14,577 nucleotides of DNA from Flavobacteriales bacterium UBA2104. Lineage in GTDB: Bacteria; Bacteroidota; Bacteroidia; Flavobacteriales_D; Crocinitomicaceae. Under the pieces are notes generated by a model. The model was given only the letters and a program-made list of their open reading frames with translations. It had not been told where the DNA came from and did not search any database. The stretch is from contig DCYS01000034.1 in assembly GCA_002331485.1 (NCBI GenBank), positions 1 through 14,577 on the forward strand, written 5' to 3'. This document shows positions 7,449-14,577 of this stretch, one piece after another. Each line of letters begins with the position of its first letter. The first letter of the stretch is position 1. The translations under genes and the position numbers were made by a program.

Positions 7449-7923
7449 TCTCCCAGACGGATCTTATCAGTTTTTCACATCCTCCAACTTAGAGTATAAA
7501 TGCTTATTCTCAATTTCAGACAGTTCATTCATGGACTTTCAGCTGGAATCGCAATCCATTGATTTTTCGTTCTACCCATTAAAGAAAGGACGTTCTCGAG
7601 AGGATAAAAGAATAGGATTAACGGTTGCTAAACTATTGAACGATGTTTTACAAAGCGATCCTAAATCCATTGTCACCTTTATATGTGATAATACAGATAA
7701 AAAGGCCAAGAAAAGACTCAAGCTCTTTAAACGATGGTTTAAAGCACATAACGAAGATAAAATAGCTTTGCTTATTGAATTTGATGATTTGTTCTATGCG
7801 GGGGTAATACTCTGTAAAAACCATCCAGAATTAGACGATATTAAGACCTATCTAAAAGAAGAGCGTATTCATTTCAAGAAAGAGAAAGGCAAGGATGTCT
7901 TTAAATGGGATAAGATTGAATAG
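7396..7923 (+). CDS. DUF6169-type protein of unknown function
   Basis: This 175-aa soluble protein (from ATG 7396; a TTG at 7390 would add two residues) resembles the Bacteroidota family DUF6169 as I recall it. An N-terminal beta-rich part (PYNIHSLPDGSYQFFT, residues 13-28) is followed by a helix with Lys and Arg (64-86). The family-like block FICDNTDKKAKKRLKLFKRW occupies residues 95-114, followed by a strand-rich end. There is no signal peptide, membrane segment or known catalytic motif. It overlaps the 57-aa gene upstream and ends 48 nt before hsdR, so all three are probably co-transcribed. Its biochemical role is unknown. Position inside the restriction locus suggests a defence accessory, or a toxin-antitoxin-like pair with the small gene. 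Confidence 0.72.
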   Translation: MSQKKKTSESFSPYNIHSLPDGSYQFFTSSNLEYKCLFSISDSSFMDFQLESQSIDFSFYPLKKGRSREDKRIGLTVAKLLNDVLQSDPKSIVTFICDNTDKKAKKRLKLFKRWFKAHNEDKIALLIEFDDLFYAGVILCKNHPELDDIKTYLKEERIHFKKEKGKDVFKWDKIE

Positions 7924-7971
7924 CATATTGAAAAATGCGTAGAAAATATTTTTAACTACCTTTAACCCACC

Positions 7972-10900
7972 ATGTCAAACCTAAAGGAACTTACTGTTGA
8001 GAATGCAGCAATCGAATGGTTGCAAGATCTAGGGTATTCGTATAAACATGGAAAAGAACTCAACAAAGAAGATAAGAAAGCTGCTTTAGCAAATGAGCTT
8101 TTTGAGTTTTTAATACAAAATTATCCGTCAATACCGGAAGATGTTTTAGAGGAAGCCACAGGAACTTTTCTGACCCAATCAGGAATGGATGTCCATACAC
8201 GTAATCGGGAATTTCATCTGAAACTGACAAAAGGACTTTCTGTTACATGGAAAGATAAACACGGCAAAGAGTACGCTGAACATATTTATCCAATAGACTT
8301 TAAGCATCGTGAAAAGAATAGTTTTATCTGTACCAATCAAGTCGTAATCGTAGGAAAGAACAGACGAATCCCTGACTTGATTATTTACATCAATGGATTG
8401 CCGTTAATTGTATTCGAGTTTAAAAACATGTTCGATCAAGATGCTGGTGTAGCTGAAGCGCATCGTCAAATAGAACACTACATACTTGACATACCACAGT
8501 TATTCGATTTTAATGCGATAACAGTAATCTCTGACGGTAACGAAGCATTACACGGAATGTATTCGTCATCTTTGAAGTGGTTTGCACCCTGGAAAAGTAC
8601 AGATGGAAAAGAGACAATCAATCAAGAAGAATTACAGCTCAAAACGCTGTTAGAAGGACTTTTTGATAAGAACAATTTATTAGACTATATCAAGGACTAT
8701 ATTTTTCATGAAGATCATAATGGCACGTTAATTAAAAAAGGTGCGAAGTATCATCAATTTTGGGGTGTAAAGAAAGCGGTTCAGAATACACTGAAAAACG
8801 TTCGACCGCAAGGTGATGGTCGAATTGGTGTGATTTGGCACACTCAAGGTTCAGGAAAGAGTATTTCAATGGCAATTCTCACGGGGATTTTGAGACAGGA
8901 AGCTGCATTAAAGAACCCAACGATTGTTATACAAGTAGATCGTAATGATCTGGATTGGCAACTGTACGATAACTTCATTTTATGTAAAGATATAGTTGGA
9001 GAGGTTCAGCATGCAGAAAGTGCCGATGAATTGCGTCGATTGCTTTCTTCAGACGGAGGTGGAGTTATTTTTACAACCATAGAAAAATTCAGGCTGAAGG
9101 AAGACGATAAATCGAAAGAGGTGCAACACCCAGTTTTATCCGAAAGAGAAAACATTATCGTAATGGCTGATGAGGCCCACCGAACTCAATATGGCTTTCA
9201 TACGGGAGGGTATGCTCAAAACTTGAGAAGAGCATTACCGAGAGCTTCCTTTATTGGCTTTACAGGAACGCCAGTAGATAGTAAAGATGCCGATACGAAA
9301 CATGTATTTGGTAAAACGATCCATACATACGATATCAAACAAGCAGTGGAAGATGGAGCAACGGTTCCGATTTATTATGAACCTAAAATGGTTCCACTCA
9401 ACATAAAGGGAGACTATTCTGAGAAGTTGGAAGGGATACAAGCGAATGAAGGTGACAAAGATAACCACGTTTGGGCAGCGATTGAAGATGCAGCTGGAGC
9501 AGACGATCGTGTAGAAAAGATAGCCAACGAAATCATTGAACATTATCAGTTGAGAACCGAGATGCAAACCAGCGATTATCAGGGAAAGGCGATGATCGTT
9601 TGTATGAGTAGAAGGAATTGCGTTAAAATGTATGATGCACTTACTAAACTAGAAGGGTGTCCTGAGGTTGCCGTTATCATGACGAGCAATATTTCTAAAG
9701 ATCCGAAAGAATGGAATAAACATATTCGCACCAAAGAAGCGATGAAAGCAATAAAGGACCGTTTCAGAGATCCAAAAGATCCATTGAAGATGGTTATTGT
9801 GCGGGATATGTGGTTAACGGGTTATGATGCCCCATGTGTCAATACAATGTATGTAGATAAGATTATGAAGGGACACAACCTCATGCAAGCTGTAGCAAGA
9901 GTAAACCGCGTTTTCGAAGGAAAGAGTGCAGGATTAGTAGTTGATTTTATTGGGATCTCAAATCTTTTAGCTGAAGCATCTAAAAAATATACTGGAGGTG
10001 GCGGAAGAGGAAAGCCAACGCTCGATATTGACGAAGCTGTAAAACTTTGTCTTGATCAGTTAGATAAAGTTAAGGGAATCATGGGAGGGTTTGACGTCGC
10101 CGAATTAGAAACAATGAAGGACAGCGAACGAATGAAGTGGTCAAAAGGAGTTGTCAATTCCATTCTAAAGAATGATGAGTCTATAGAAAACTTCTTAAAA
10201 GAAGAAAAAAAGTTGACAGACCTGATCAGTATTGCAAAGTCAGATAAGCGTATTTGGGAAATATTAGAAGACGCAGCAGTCATTCAAAAGATCCGTAAAA
10301 CAATACGAAAGATTAAGTTTCCAACCGGCAGTAAAAGAGCAAAAAGAGAATACATCAAGGATTTGATTAGTCGTTCTATTGCCGCAAACAATATTGTAGA
10401 TCTTGCAGAGATGTATGACCTGGAGAACCTCGATATCTCAATTGTCGATGATGAGTTTCAGGCTATCGTAAAAGATAAGGGAGAGGAAAATGTGAAGATC
10501 GAGTTGCTCCGACGAATCGTTAATGATGAGATCAGAATACGAATGAGTCAGAACATGACGAGAATGACTAGTTTAAAAGAGGAACTAGAAAAAGTCCTCA
10601 GTCAGTATCATTCAAACAGCATTGATTCTATAGCAACCATCAAGCATTTGTTAGATATTGCCGATCAATTCAAGAAAGAAGACCAACGAACGCAAGAATT
10701 AGGCTTATCTGAAGAAGAACTCGCTTTTTTTGATCTACTGAACGCCCATAAAGAAAAACTTAATCAAAAAGGACCTATACAAGATCTTGTTCATCGTGTC
10801 GTAAAATCCGTACAGGATAATTTGGAAATAGATTGGACAAAAAAGGAAAACGCTAAATCAGCTATACGGTTAGCTGTAAAGAAAGAACTTAGAGGAGTAG

Positions 10901-10986
10901 TTCCTTTTTCAGAGTTAGATCAAATCTTAAAGGAAATTATTGAACAAGCAGAAGGACAATTTGGCGATTGGCCGATGGTGGGGTAG
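7972..10986 (+). CDS. hsdR: Type I restriction enzyme restriction/translocation subunit (HsdR)
   Basis: HsdR joins the HsdM-HsdS complex, pulls in unmodified DNA using ATP and cuts it at a distance. The 1004-aa protein is complete. The N-terminal PD-(D/E)XK nuclease has D135, the E149-F-K151 motif and QIEHY (166-170), the QxxxY motif of type I nucleases. The superfamily 2 motor follows, with Walker A GSGKS (293-297), DEAH (400-403), GFTGTP (429-434), TGYDAP (616-621) and QAVARVNRVF (639-648). The C-terminal helical part includes LSEEELAFFDLL, as in the HsdR C-terminal domain (DUF3387-like). No key residue is missing, so cleavage should be possible. The ATG at 7972 follows the DUF6169-type gene by 48 nt with no strong promoter between, implying dependence on the 7212 promoter. 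Confidence 0.97.
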   Translation: MSNLKELTVENAAIEWLQDLGYSYKHGKELNKEDKKAALANELFEFLIQNYPSIPEDVLEEATGTFLTQSGMDVHTRNREFHLKLTKGLSVTWKDKHGKEYAEHIYPIDFKHREKNSFICTNQVVIVGKNRRIPDLIIYINGLPLIVFEFKNMFDQDAGVAEAHRQIEHYILDIPQLFDFNAITVISDGNEALHGMYSSSLKWFAPWKSTDGKETINQEELQLKTLLEGLFDKNNLLDYIKDYIFHEDHNGTLIKKGAKYHQFWGVKKAVQNTLKNVRPQGDGRIGVIWHTQGSGKSISMAILTGILRQEAALKNPTIVIQVDRNDLDWQLYDNFILCKDIVGEVQHAESADELRRLLSSDGGGVIFTTIEKFRLKEDDKSKEVQHPVLSERENIIVMADEAHRTQYGFHTGGYAQNLRRALPRASFIGFTGTPVDSKDADTKHVFGKTIHTYDIKQAVEDGATVPIYYEPKMVPLNIKGDYSEKLEGIQANEGDKDNHVWAAIEDAAGADDRVEKIANEIIEHYQLRTEMQTSDYQGKAMIVCMSRRNCVKMYDALTKLEGCPEVAVIMTSNISKDPKEWNKHIRTKEAMKAIKDRFRDPKDPLKMVIVRDMWLTGYDAPCVNTMYVDKIMKGHNLMQAVARVNRVFEGKSAGLVVDFIGISNLLAEASKKYTGGGGRGKPTLDIDEAVKLCLDQLDKVKGIMGGFDVAELETMKDSERMKWSKGVVNSILKNDESIENFLKEEKKLTDLISIAKSDKRIWEILEDAAVIQKIRKTIRKIKFPTGSKRAKREYIKDLISRSIAANNIVDLAEMYDLENLDISIVDDEFQAIVKDKGEENVKIELLRRIVNDEIRIRMSQNMTRMTSLKEELEKVLSQYHSNSIDSIATIKHLLDIADQFKKEDQRTQELGLSEEELAFFDLLNAHKEKLNQKGPIQDLVHRVVKSVQDNLEIDWTKKENAKSAIRLAVKKELRGVVPFSELDQILKEIIEQAEGQFGDWPMVG

Positions 10987-10993
10987 GGTCACT

Positions 10994-11566
10994 TCATAAT
11001 TCCTCTATTCTATTTATCATTTGTTTTATATCAACTCTCACATGGTATTCATTTTGCCGACTTTTGGGTTTGTAATTCTCTTGTACCGCTTCTTTGTTAT
11101 ATATCAGAATAATTTTCTCATTTGCAGAAGTTTCTTTTCTAAGCTTTTTGAGAGCGGAGGCTTTTTTTATCGGAAAAAAAGATTCAGCAACATTGAAAGC
11201 CTCGCCTTTCAATTTAACCTGAGAATTACCTTCTACTGTAAGATCATGATCATATTGGTCAGAGTGTCCATACTCAACGAGATAATGATCATTCTTTAGT
11301 TCAGGATATTCACCATTCAGTAACTGCTGTACACCTTTCAAAATGACTAGATCAGTCATAATGCGATTTGCAGCTTCAAAAAGAGTAACTCCAGGATAAG
11401 GTCCTTTTTTAATTATATCCCGTTTAATTGACAATAAAAACTCGATACTACTTTCTTTTTTATCAATAAAACTGGGTATCTGTTTTACCAGTTTTAGGTA
11501 ATCATCAATAGTTTGATCAATATTAATGTTAGTTAATCGAGTAGGTAGATCTTGTAATTGTTTCAT
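10994..11566 (-). CDS. Protein of unknown function with possible PD-(D/E)XK-like nuclease motif
   Basis: This 190-aa soluble protein has a helical N-terminal half, including YPGVTLFEAANRIMTDLVIL (57-76). A block containing DHDLTV (106-111), then SQVKLKGEAFNVAESFF (115-131), follows. An acidic residue at D106 or D108 followed by Q116-x-K118 on a second strand has the layout of Mrr-like PD-(D/E)XK nucleases, where QxK can replace ExK. E66 in the upstream helix could supply another acidic ligand. This is motif-level inference; I do not recognise a named family. It converges on hsdR with a 7-nt gap and follows the 246-codon gene by 15 nt, so it is the last gene of a minus-strand run. Confidence 0.6.
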   Translation of the reverse strand: MKQLQDLPTRLTNINIDQTIDDYLKLVKQIPSFIDKKESSIEFLLSIKRDIIKKGPYPGVTLFEAANRIMTDLVILKGVQQLLNGEYPELKNDHYLVEYGHSDQYDHDLTVEGNSQVKLKGEAFNVAESFFPIKKASALKKLRKETSANEKIILIYNKEAVQENYKPKSRQNEYHVRVDIKQMINRIEEL

Positions 11567-11581
11567 AATACTAAAAAAAAA

Positions 11582-12316
11582 CTATTGGTTTAGTCTATTT
11601 TTAAGCGGCTCAACAACTCTTCTCTCAAATGATTCAATTCTCTGTTCATTTTCCAACTTCCAGAAATCTTTATTTATCAGATACCTCTTGTTTGCAATAT
11701 CATAGTCTATCACTGGTTTGTAACTTACGAGTGCTAAAGTTGAAGATTGATTATCGAGTCCCGGTCTTGTCCAAATATAAATAGTTTCGTTTTTCACAGG
11801 ATCGTACAGTTGAATATGATACCAATAGGAACTTCGCTCAGAATCAATGGAATGTCCTTCGGGAACCTGTAACGTACTATCCTTACTTTTCAAAGCTTCT
11901 ACAGCAGTGATTAAAGAGTCTTCTGGCACTGAGAAATGCCAAGTTTCAGCGAAAGGATAACTACCAGCAAAACCACCAATCACCCTCCTTTTATACTCAG
12001 CAATTACGTCAAGCTTGTAAACACCAGTGTCAAGTGGAATTTCAACAAATATTGCGGTGTCTAGAGCTCCCATCTTTGCCCACATATTTTCAAGTGTATC
12101 ATTCGGGTTTTTACACCAGTTTTCAACATCCTTCTTAATAGAGTTCTTCAGGCAGTCAATCTCATCAAGCGTTAATACGTAATCACTCTTATCGTAATTT
12201 GATAGAATATTCGAAATATCTTCGGCCGTTATTGTATCATTTTGGCTAAATGAATTTGACAATAAGAGTAAGTGGAGTAGTAAGAGTATGTACTTCGTAA
12301 TTTCCATTAAACTCAT
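11582..12316 (-). CDS. Secreted protein of unknown function
   Basis: From ATG 12316 the product has 244 residues. It begins with a signal peptide: MSLMEITKY, a leucine-rich core, then NSFSQ with likely cleavage after Ser24. An upstream GTG (12322) and a downstream ATG (12307) are other possible starts; the ATGs fit a signal peptide better. The mature part is mixed alpha/beta and rich in aromatics, with WHFSVPEDS and YWYHIQLYDP stretches and no lipobox, catalytic motif or repeat I can name. It starts 5 nt after the stop of the 70-aa gene and ends 15 nt before the 190-aa gene, indicating an operon. It probably acts in the periplasm or outside the cell. Confidence 0.75.
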   Translation of the reverse strand: MSLMEITKYILLLLHLLLLSNSFSQNDTITAEDISNILSNYDKSDYVLTLDEIDCLKNSIKKDVENWCKNPNDTLENMWAKMGALDTAIFVEIPLDTGVYKLDVIAEYKRRVIGGFAGSYPFAETWHFSVPEDSLITAVEALKSKDSTLQVPEGHSIDSERSSYWYHIQLYDPVKNETIYIWTRPGLDNQSSTLALVSYKPVIDYDIANKRYLINKDFWKLENEQRIESFERRVVEPLKNRLNQ

Positions 12317-12321
12317 TTCCA

Positions 12322-12534
12322 CTAATAAGATACTGGAATATCATAGCCCAACTCATCTTTTATCAATTGATAAACCTCCAAATTTGTTGAGTAGTGAATT
12401 TTTCCATCTTCACATTTTTTAGAGATAAGATCTCGAACTCCGTCTCTGTCTTCATAAAGGCTTACAACATAATTTACTTCATGTTCATCTGTGCAGTTGA
12501 AAAACTTATCGTCTCTTGATTTATCTCTTGCCAT
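12322..12534 (-). CDS. Conserved small protein of unknown function (70 aa)
   Basis: The product begins MARDKSRDDKFFNCTDEHEV and continues with NYVVSLY, V..LI..KCEDG.I..ST and EVYQLIKDELGYDIP. I recall closely similar 60-75 aa hypothetical proteins in many Gram-negative bacteria, which supports a real gene, but I know no function or family name for certain. It is soluble and helical, with two cysteines (C14 and C41), and has no signal peptide although both neighbours are exported. It starts 2 nt after the stop of the peptidase gene, so it is tightly coupled to it. Confidence 0.8.
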   Translation of the reverse strand: MARDKSRDDKFFNCTDEHEVNYVVSLYEDRDGVRDLISKKCEDGKIHYSTNLEVYQLIKDELGYDIPVSY

Positions 12535-12536
12535 GT

Positions 12537-13817
12537 CTATTCGTTTTGTTTAATCCAATTAATAATTAAGCTTTTTATTTCATTATATGTCGAATCATCC
12601 AAATAGTAATTATAAACTTCATTATGGTTCTTATCTTGAAGAAGATAGCTTTTTGCATCGACTCCTTCCTTCGGGATAACTCTATATTTCGAATAAGGAT
12701 CATTTCCACCTGAAATATATATAATTCTATCACCTTTATCTTCTGCCCATTCTCTCATGTTAATCATTAGTTGATTTGAATAAGTCGTTTTTATTTCTTC
12801 AATAGGATGAACAGGATTCAGTATTTCAAAATCAGATACAAGTAGATCTGAAAATCGCGTAACAGGATAACAGTAATGACCTAATTGAGTCAACGCTTGA
12901 ATATGATACGAATCTATTCTGTTAAATACATCGTCTGTCATAAACCATCCGTTTAAGCTTTTTCGTATTTCCTCGAATAAGTCTTTTGAATTAGTTTTCG
13001 AATAATCTACGGATTTGCACCCACTACGATTCTGCCAAATCGCAAAAGGGATCTCCAACACAGCTATTTCATATAATGTTTCGAGTCCGAGATGAGTGAA
13101 GCTTTTCCCCTTTCTTGTCAGGTAGTCTTTCAGATGAGGAATTACATTTTCTTTTTCTTGTAATAAACGACGTTGAAACTCTTTTAATTCATCTTTACAA
13201 TCTTGAACTGTATTCAAACTATCTATAAAACTAAAAAAGCTTGAATCACATAGTTTAGTTTTAACAGATGTTGAAAGAGCGATTGTAGCATCTATTTCAT
13301 TTGGAAAGAAATATTTATACGAAAGTGCTGTTAACCCTCCTTTGCTAATTCCGACACTCACCCACCCATTATTGTATATTTTAGAAAAAGCCATTTTTAT
13401 AGCGTGTAAATCACTTGCAGCATTGAACATATTCAATTGTTCATAATCTATTTTTTCAGGCTTTGATTCTCCGAAGTATCGATGTTCAACATAAATCTGA
13501 TTGGCATCTAAAGTTCTTGTCCAATCATTAATTCTATTTGAAGTTGAAACATATCCATTCACATTTAGAACCATTGGTTTCTCAACACTTTTATGTGACA
13601 AATAAATTTTCTGATAAAAGAATCCTTCTGATGTGTCATTATGATTTACTGGTTGCCTAAACATGATCTTATAGCATTCTGAAAAACCATCTAATGTTTT
13701 GATTTTTGTCGCCTGAACGTTATCAAGTATATGGATCCTATCTATAACTGAAGTCTGAGCTACGAGAGCATAGCTCAAGAAAACTAACAATATGGTGGTT
13801 ATGAAATTAGTTATCAT
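12537..13817 (-). CDS. Secreted serine peptidase homologue, family S37 (tripeptidyl aminopeptidase-like)
   Basis: From ATG 13817 the product is 426 aa with a signal peptide (MITNFITTILLVFLSYALVAQ). A TTG at 13841 in frame would add 8 residues ahead of it and is less likely. The body resembles the S37 (PS-10) peptidases known from Streptomyces tripeptidyl aminopeptidase. FFYQKIYLSHKS, VNGYVSTSNR, EHRYFGESKP and ASDLHAIKMAF lead to the nucleophile in GISKGG (Ser158). The other triad candidates are Asp373 in SGGNDPYS and His398 in DKNHNEVY. The fold is alpha/beta hydrolase, and it probably releases short peptides in the periplasm or outside. It opens a tight minus-strand operon, with the 70-aa gene only 2 nt downstream. 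No clear -7 element is seen upstream. Confidence 0.85.
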   Translation of the reverse strand: MITNFITTILLVFLSYALVAQTSVIDRIHILDNVQATKIKTLDGFSECYKIMFRQPVNHNDTSEGFFYQKIYLSHKSVEKPMVLNVNGYVSTSNRINDWTRTLDANQIYVEHRYFGESKPEKIDYEQLNMFNAASDLHAIKMAFSKIYNNGWVSVGISKGGLTALSYKYFFPNEIDATIALSTSVKTKLCDSSFFSFIDSLNTVQDCKDELKEFQRRLLQEKENVIPHLKDYLTRKGKSFTHLGLETLYEIAVLEIPFAIWQNRSGCKSVDYSKTNSKDLFEEIRKSLNGWFMTDDVFNRIDSYHIQALTQLGHYCYPVTRFSDLLVSDFEILNPVHPIEEIKTTYSNQLMINMREWAEDKGDRIIYISGGNDPYSKYRVIPKEGVDAKSYLLQDKNHNEVYNYYLDDSTYNEIKSLIINWIKQNE

Positions 13818-13843
13818 TTTAAGGGAATTATCGGTTTCCAACT

Positions 13844-13962
13844 CTTATGTTAGTGCATTGAAGTTAATGATAATTTGTGAAGAGATCGATTGAGTTGAGG
13901 AAGATTTATCGTTCGAAGTACAATTGTTGCAGTGTTTTATAGGTGGTGTTGTGCTTTCGTGA
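13844..13962 (-). other. Intergenic junction with attC-like dyad, upstream of the peptidase gene
   Basis: GAAGTACAA (13915-13923) and TTGTGCTTTC (13949-13958) form an imperfect inverted repeat with one wobble and one unpaired base, enclosing TATAGG. Nearer the peptidase gene, 13844-13863 (CTTATGTTAGTGCATTGAAG) resembles 14523-14539, which precedes the next gene. Extrahelical bases and GTTAG-type ends recall integron attC sites, but the GTTRRRY core is not matched exactly. I see no integrase. It may equally be a small repeat family with another role. Confidence 0.35.
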
Positions 13963-13964
13963 AT

Positions 13965-14522
13965 TTATTTCCAATAGTCAAGTTTATAGATGATTTTGAA
14001 TAGCTTGTCATTTCCTTTAAAAGATAACTCTCCGTACTTAATATTTGGGGTGAAAGGTTTTGATCTCACCATTCTACAATCATGGTAGCACATATCTATT
14101 TTACCAACCAATTGGTTACTTTCATTATAGAATTTAAATATGTAGTCAACATCTTCATCGCTCCAAGTGGTTTCGCCCCAGTCAAAATAATTAGGGTTAT
14201 TAAAGAGTGCTACTATCTCATTAATCCTTTCACTTTTTAGTGTTCTTGTTACCCAGAAACTCCTGAATAACTTATCTTTTTCTAGTAGCTTTATTTTTGA
14301 AACGTTTTGTCTAGGAAATTTATATTTTTCATTATCGAAGTGTTTTTTATATGCTTTCCTATGATCTAAATGGTTTTTAAAGCTACTTTTCCACTCAAAG
14401 ACTTCTTGCTCTTTTTTAGATAATTCTTTAAAATCATAATTAAAATAGTCCTTATAGTCTAACCACTGAAAAACTAATATTAAGATCAAGATTATCAGTA
14501 TGACTTTATAGATACGTTTCAT
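13965..14522 (-). CDS. Small membrane-anchored protein of unknown function
   Basis: The 185-aa product starts MKRIYK and has one hydrophobic segment (about residues 6-20, VILIILILILVFQ) ending in WLDYKDYF. It is probably an uncleaved N-terminal anchor, with the rest in the periplasm. The soluble part is charged and aromatic-rich (KKEQEVFEWKSSF, NPNYFDWGETTWSDEDVDY, KIDMCYHDCRMV) and I do not recognise a family. C144 and C148 form a CxxxC spacing. ATG 14522 is the first in frame. It stands alone between two similar junction sequences, 147 nt upstream of the peptidase gene in the same direction, like a single-gene cassette. Confidence 0.75.
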   Translation of the reverse strand: MKRIYKVILIILILILVFQWLDYKDYFNYDFKELSKKEQEVFEWKSSFKNHLDHRKAYKKHFDNEKYKFPRQNVSKIKLLEKDKLFRSFWVTRTLKSERINEIVALFNNPNYFDWGETTWSDEDVDYIFKFYNESNQLVGKIDMCYHDCRMVRSKPFTPNIKYGELSFKGNDKLFKIIYKLDYWK

Positions 14523-14577
14523 CGTAAGTTAGCATGAAGCACAACGATCTAAAATAAGCAAAGTAGCGCAAACCTTG
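14523..14577 (-). other. Cassette-like junction upstream of the 185-aa gene (cut by the window end)
   Basis: Bases 14523-14539 (CGTAAGTTAGCATGAAG) resemble 13844-13863 at about 15 of 17 positions with three gap bases. GAAGCACAAC at 14537-14546 is nearly the reverse complement of GTTGTGCTTTC at 13948-13958. Any matching second arm would lie beyond the window. I see no consensus -7 element here. Confidence 0.35.

Noticed and set aside
11021..11299. Plus-strand 92-codon frame
   Set aside because: It is antisense to the 190-aa gene, which has coherent sequence and operon context; the plus frame is a low-complexity shadow.
13815..13841. TTG start at 13841 for the peptidase gene
   Set aside because: The in-frame ATG at 13817 gives a proper signal peptide without a polar eight-residue extension.

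Overview
The window looks like a chromosomal accessory (defence-island) segment from a member of the Bacteroidota. The signs are low G+C, genes without clear Shine-Dalgarno sequences, two exact matches to the Bacteroidota -7 promoter element TAnnTTTG, a DUF6169-type protein and Bacteroidota-like secreted proteins. I cannot name a genus.

Bases 1-868 carry no convincing gene. The stretch is extremely AT-rich. It holds about 2.3 degenerate copies of a ~179-bp tandem repeat (108-533), then three stem-loops (507-533, 570-617, 634-667), the last resembling a minus-strand terminator, and a likely hsdM promoter at 841.

Bases 869-10986 are a complete, apparently intact type I restriction-modification locus with two extra inserts. 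The first transcription unit is hsdM, then a 1171-aa membrane-anchored KAP-family P-loop NTPase that overlaps hsdM by 4 nt (ATGA), then hsdS. The second unit has its own consensus promoter (7212) and a leader stem-loop (7228-7268). It encodes a 57-aa charged protein, an overlapping DUF6169-type protein, and hsdR. HsdM and HsdS form the methyltransferase and HsdR adds restriction. The KAP protein sits where some type I loci carry accessory genes such as prrC or rlo genes, so it may be a second-line effector or guard. Putting hsdR behind a separate promoter could let methylation precede cleavage.

Bases 10987-14577 hold genes only on the minus strand, converging on hsdR with a 7-nt gap. In order of transcription they are a small membrane-anchored protein of unknown function, then a tight four-gene run: a secreted S37-family serine peptidase homologue, a 70-aa conserved small protein, a secreted protein of unknown function, and a 190-aa protein with a possible PD-(D/E)XK-like (D...QxK) motif. 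The two upstream junctions (13842-13964 and 14523-14577) share sequence and dyad motifs that recall integron-cassette or attC-like boundaries. That is an inference from similarity within this window.
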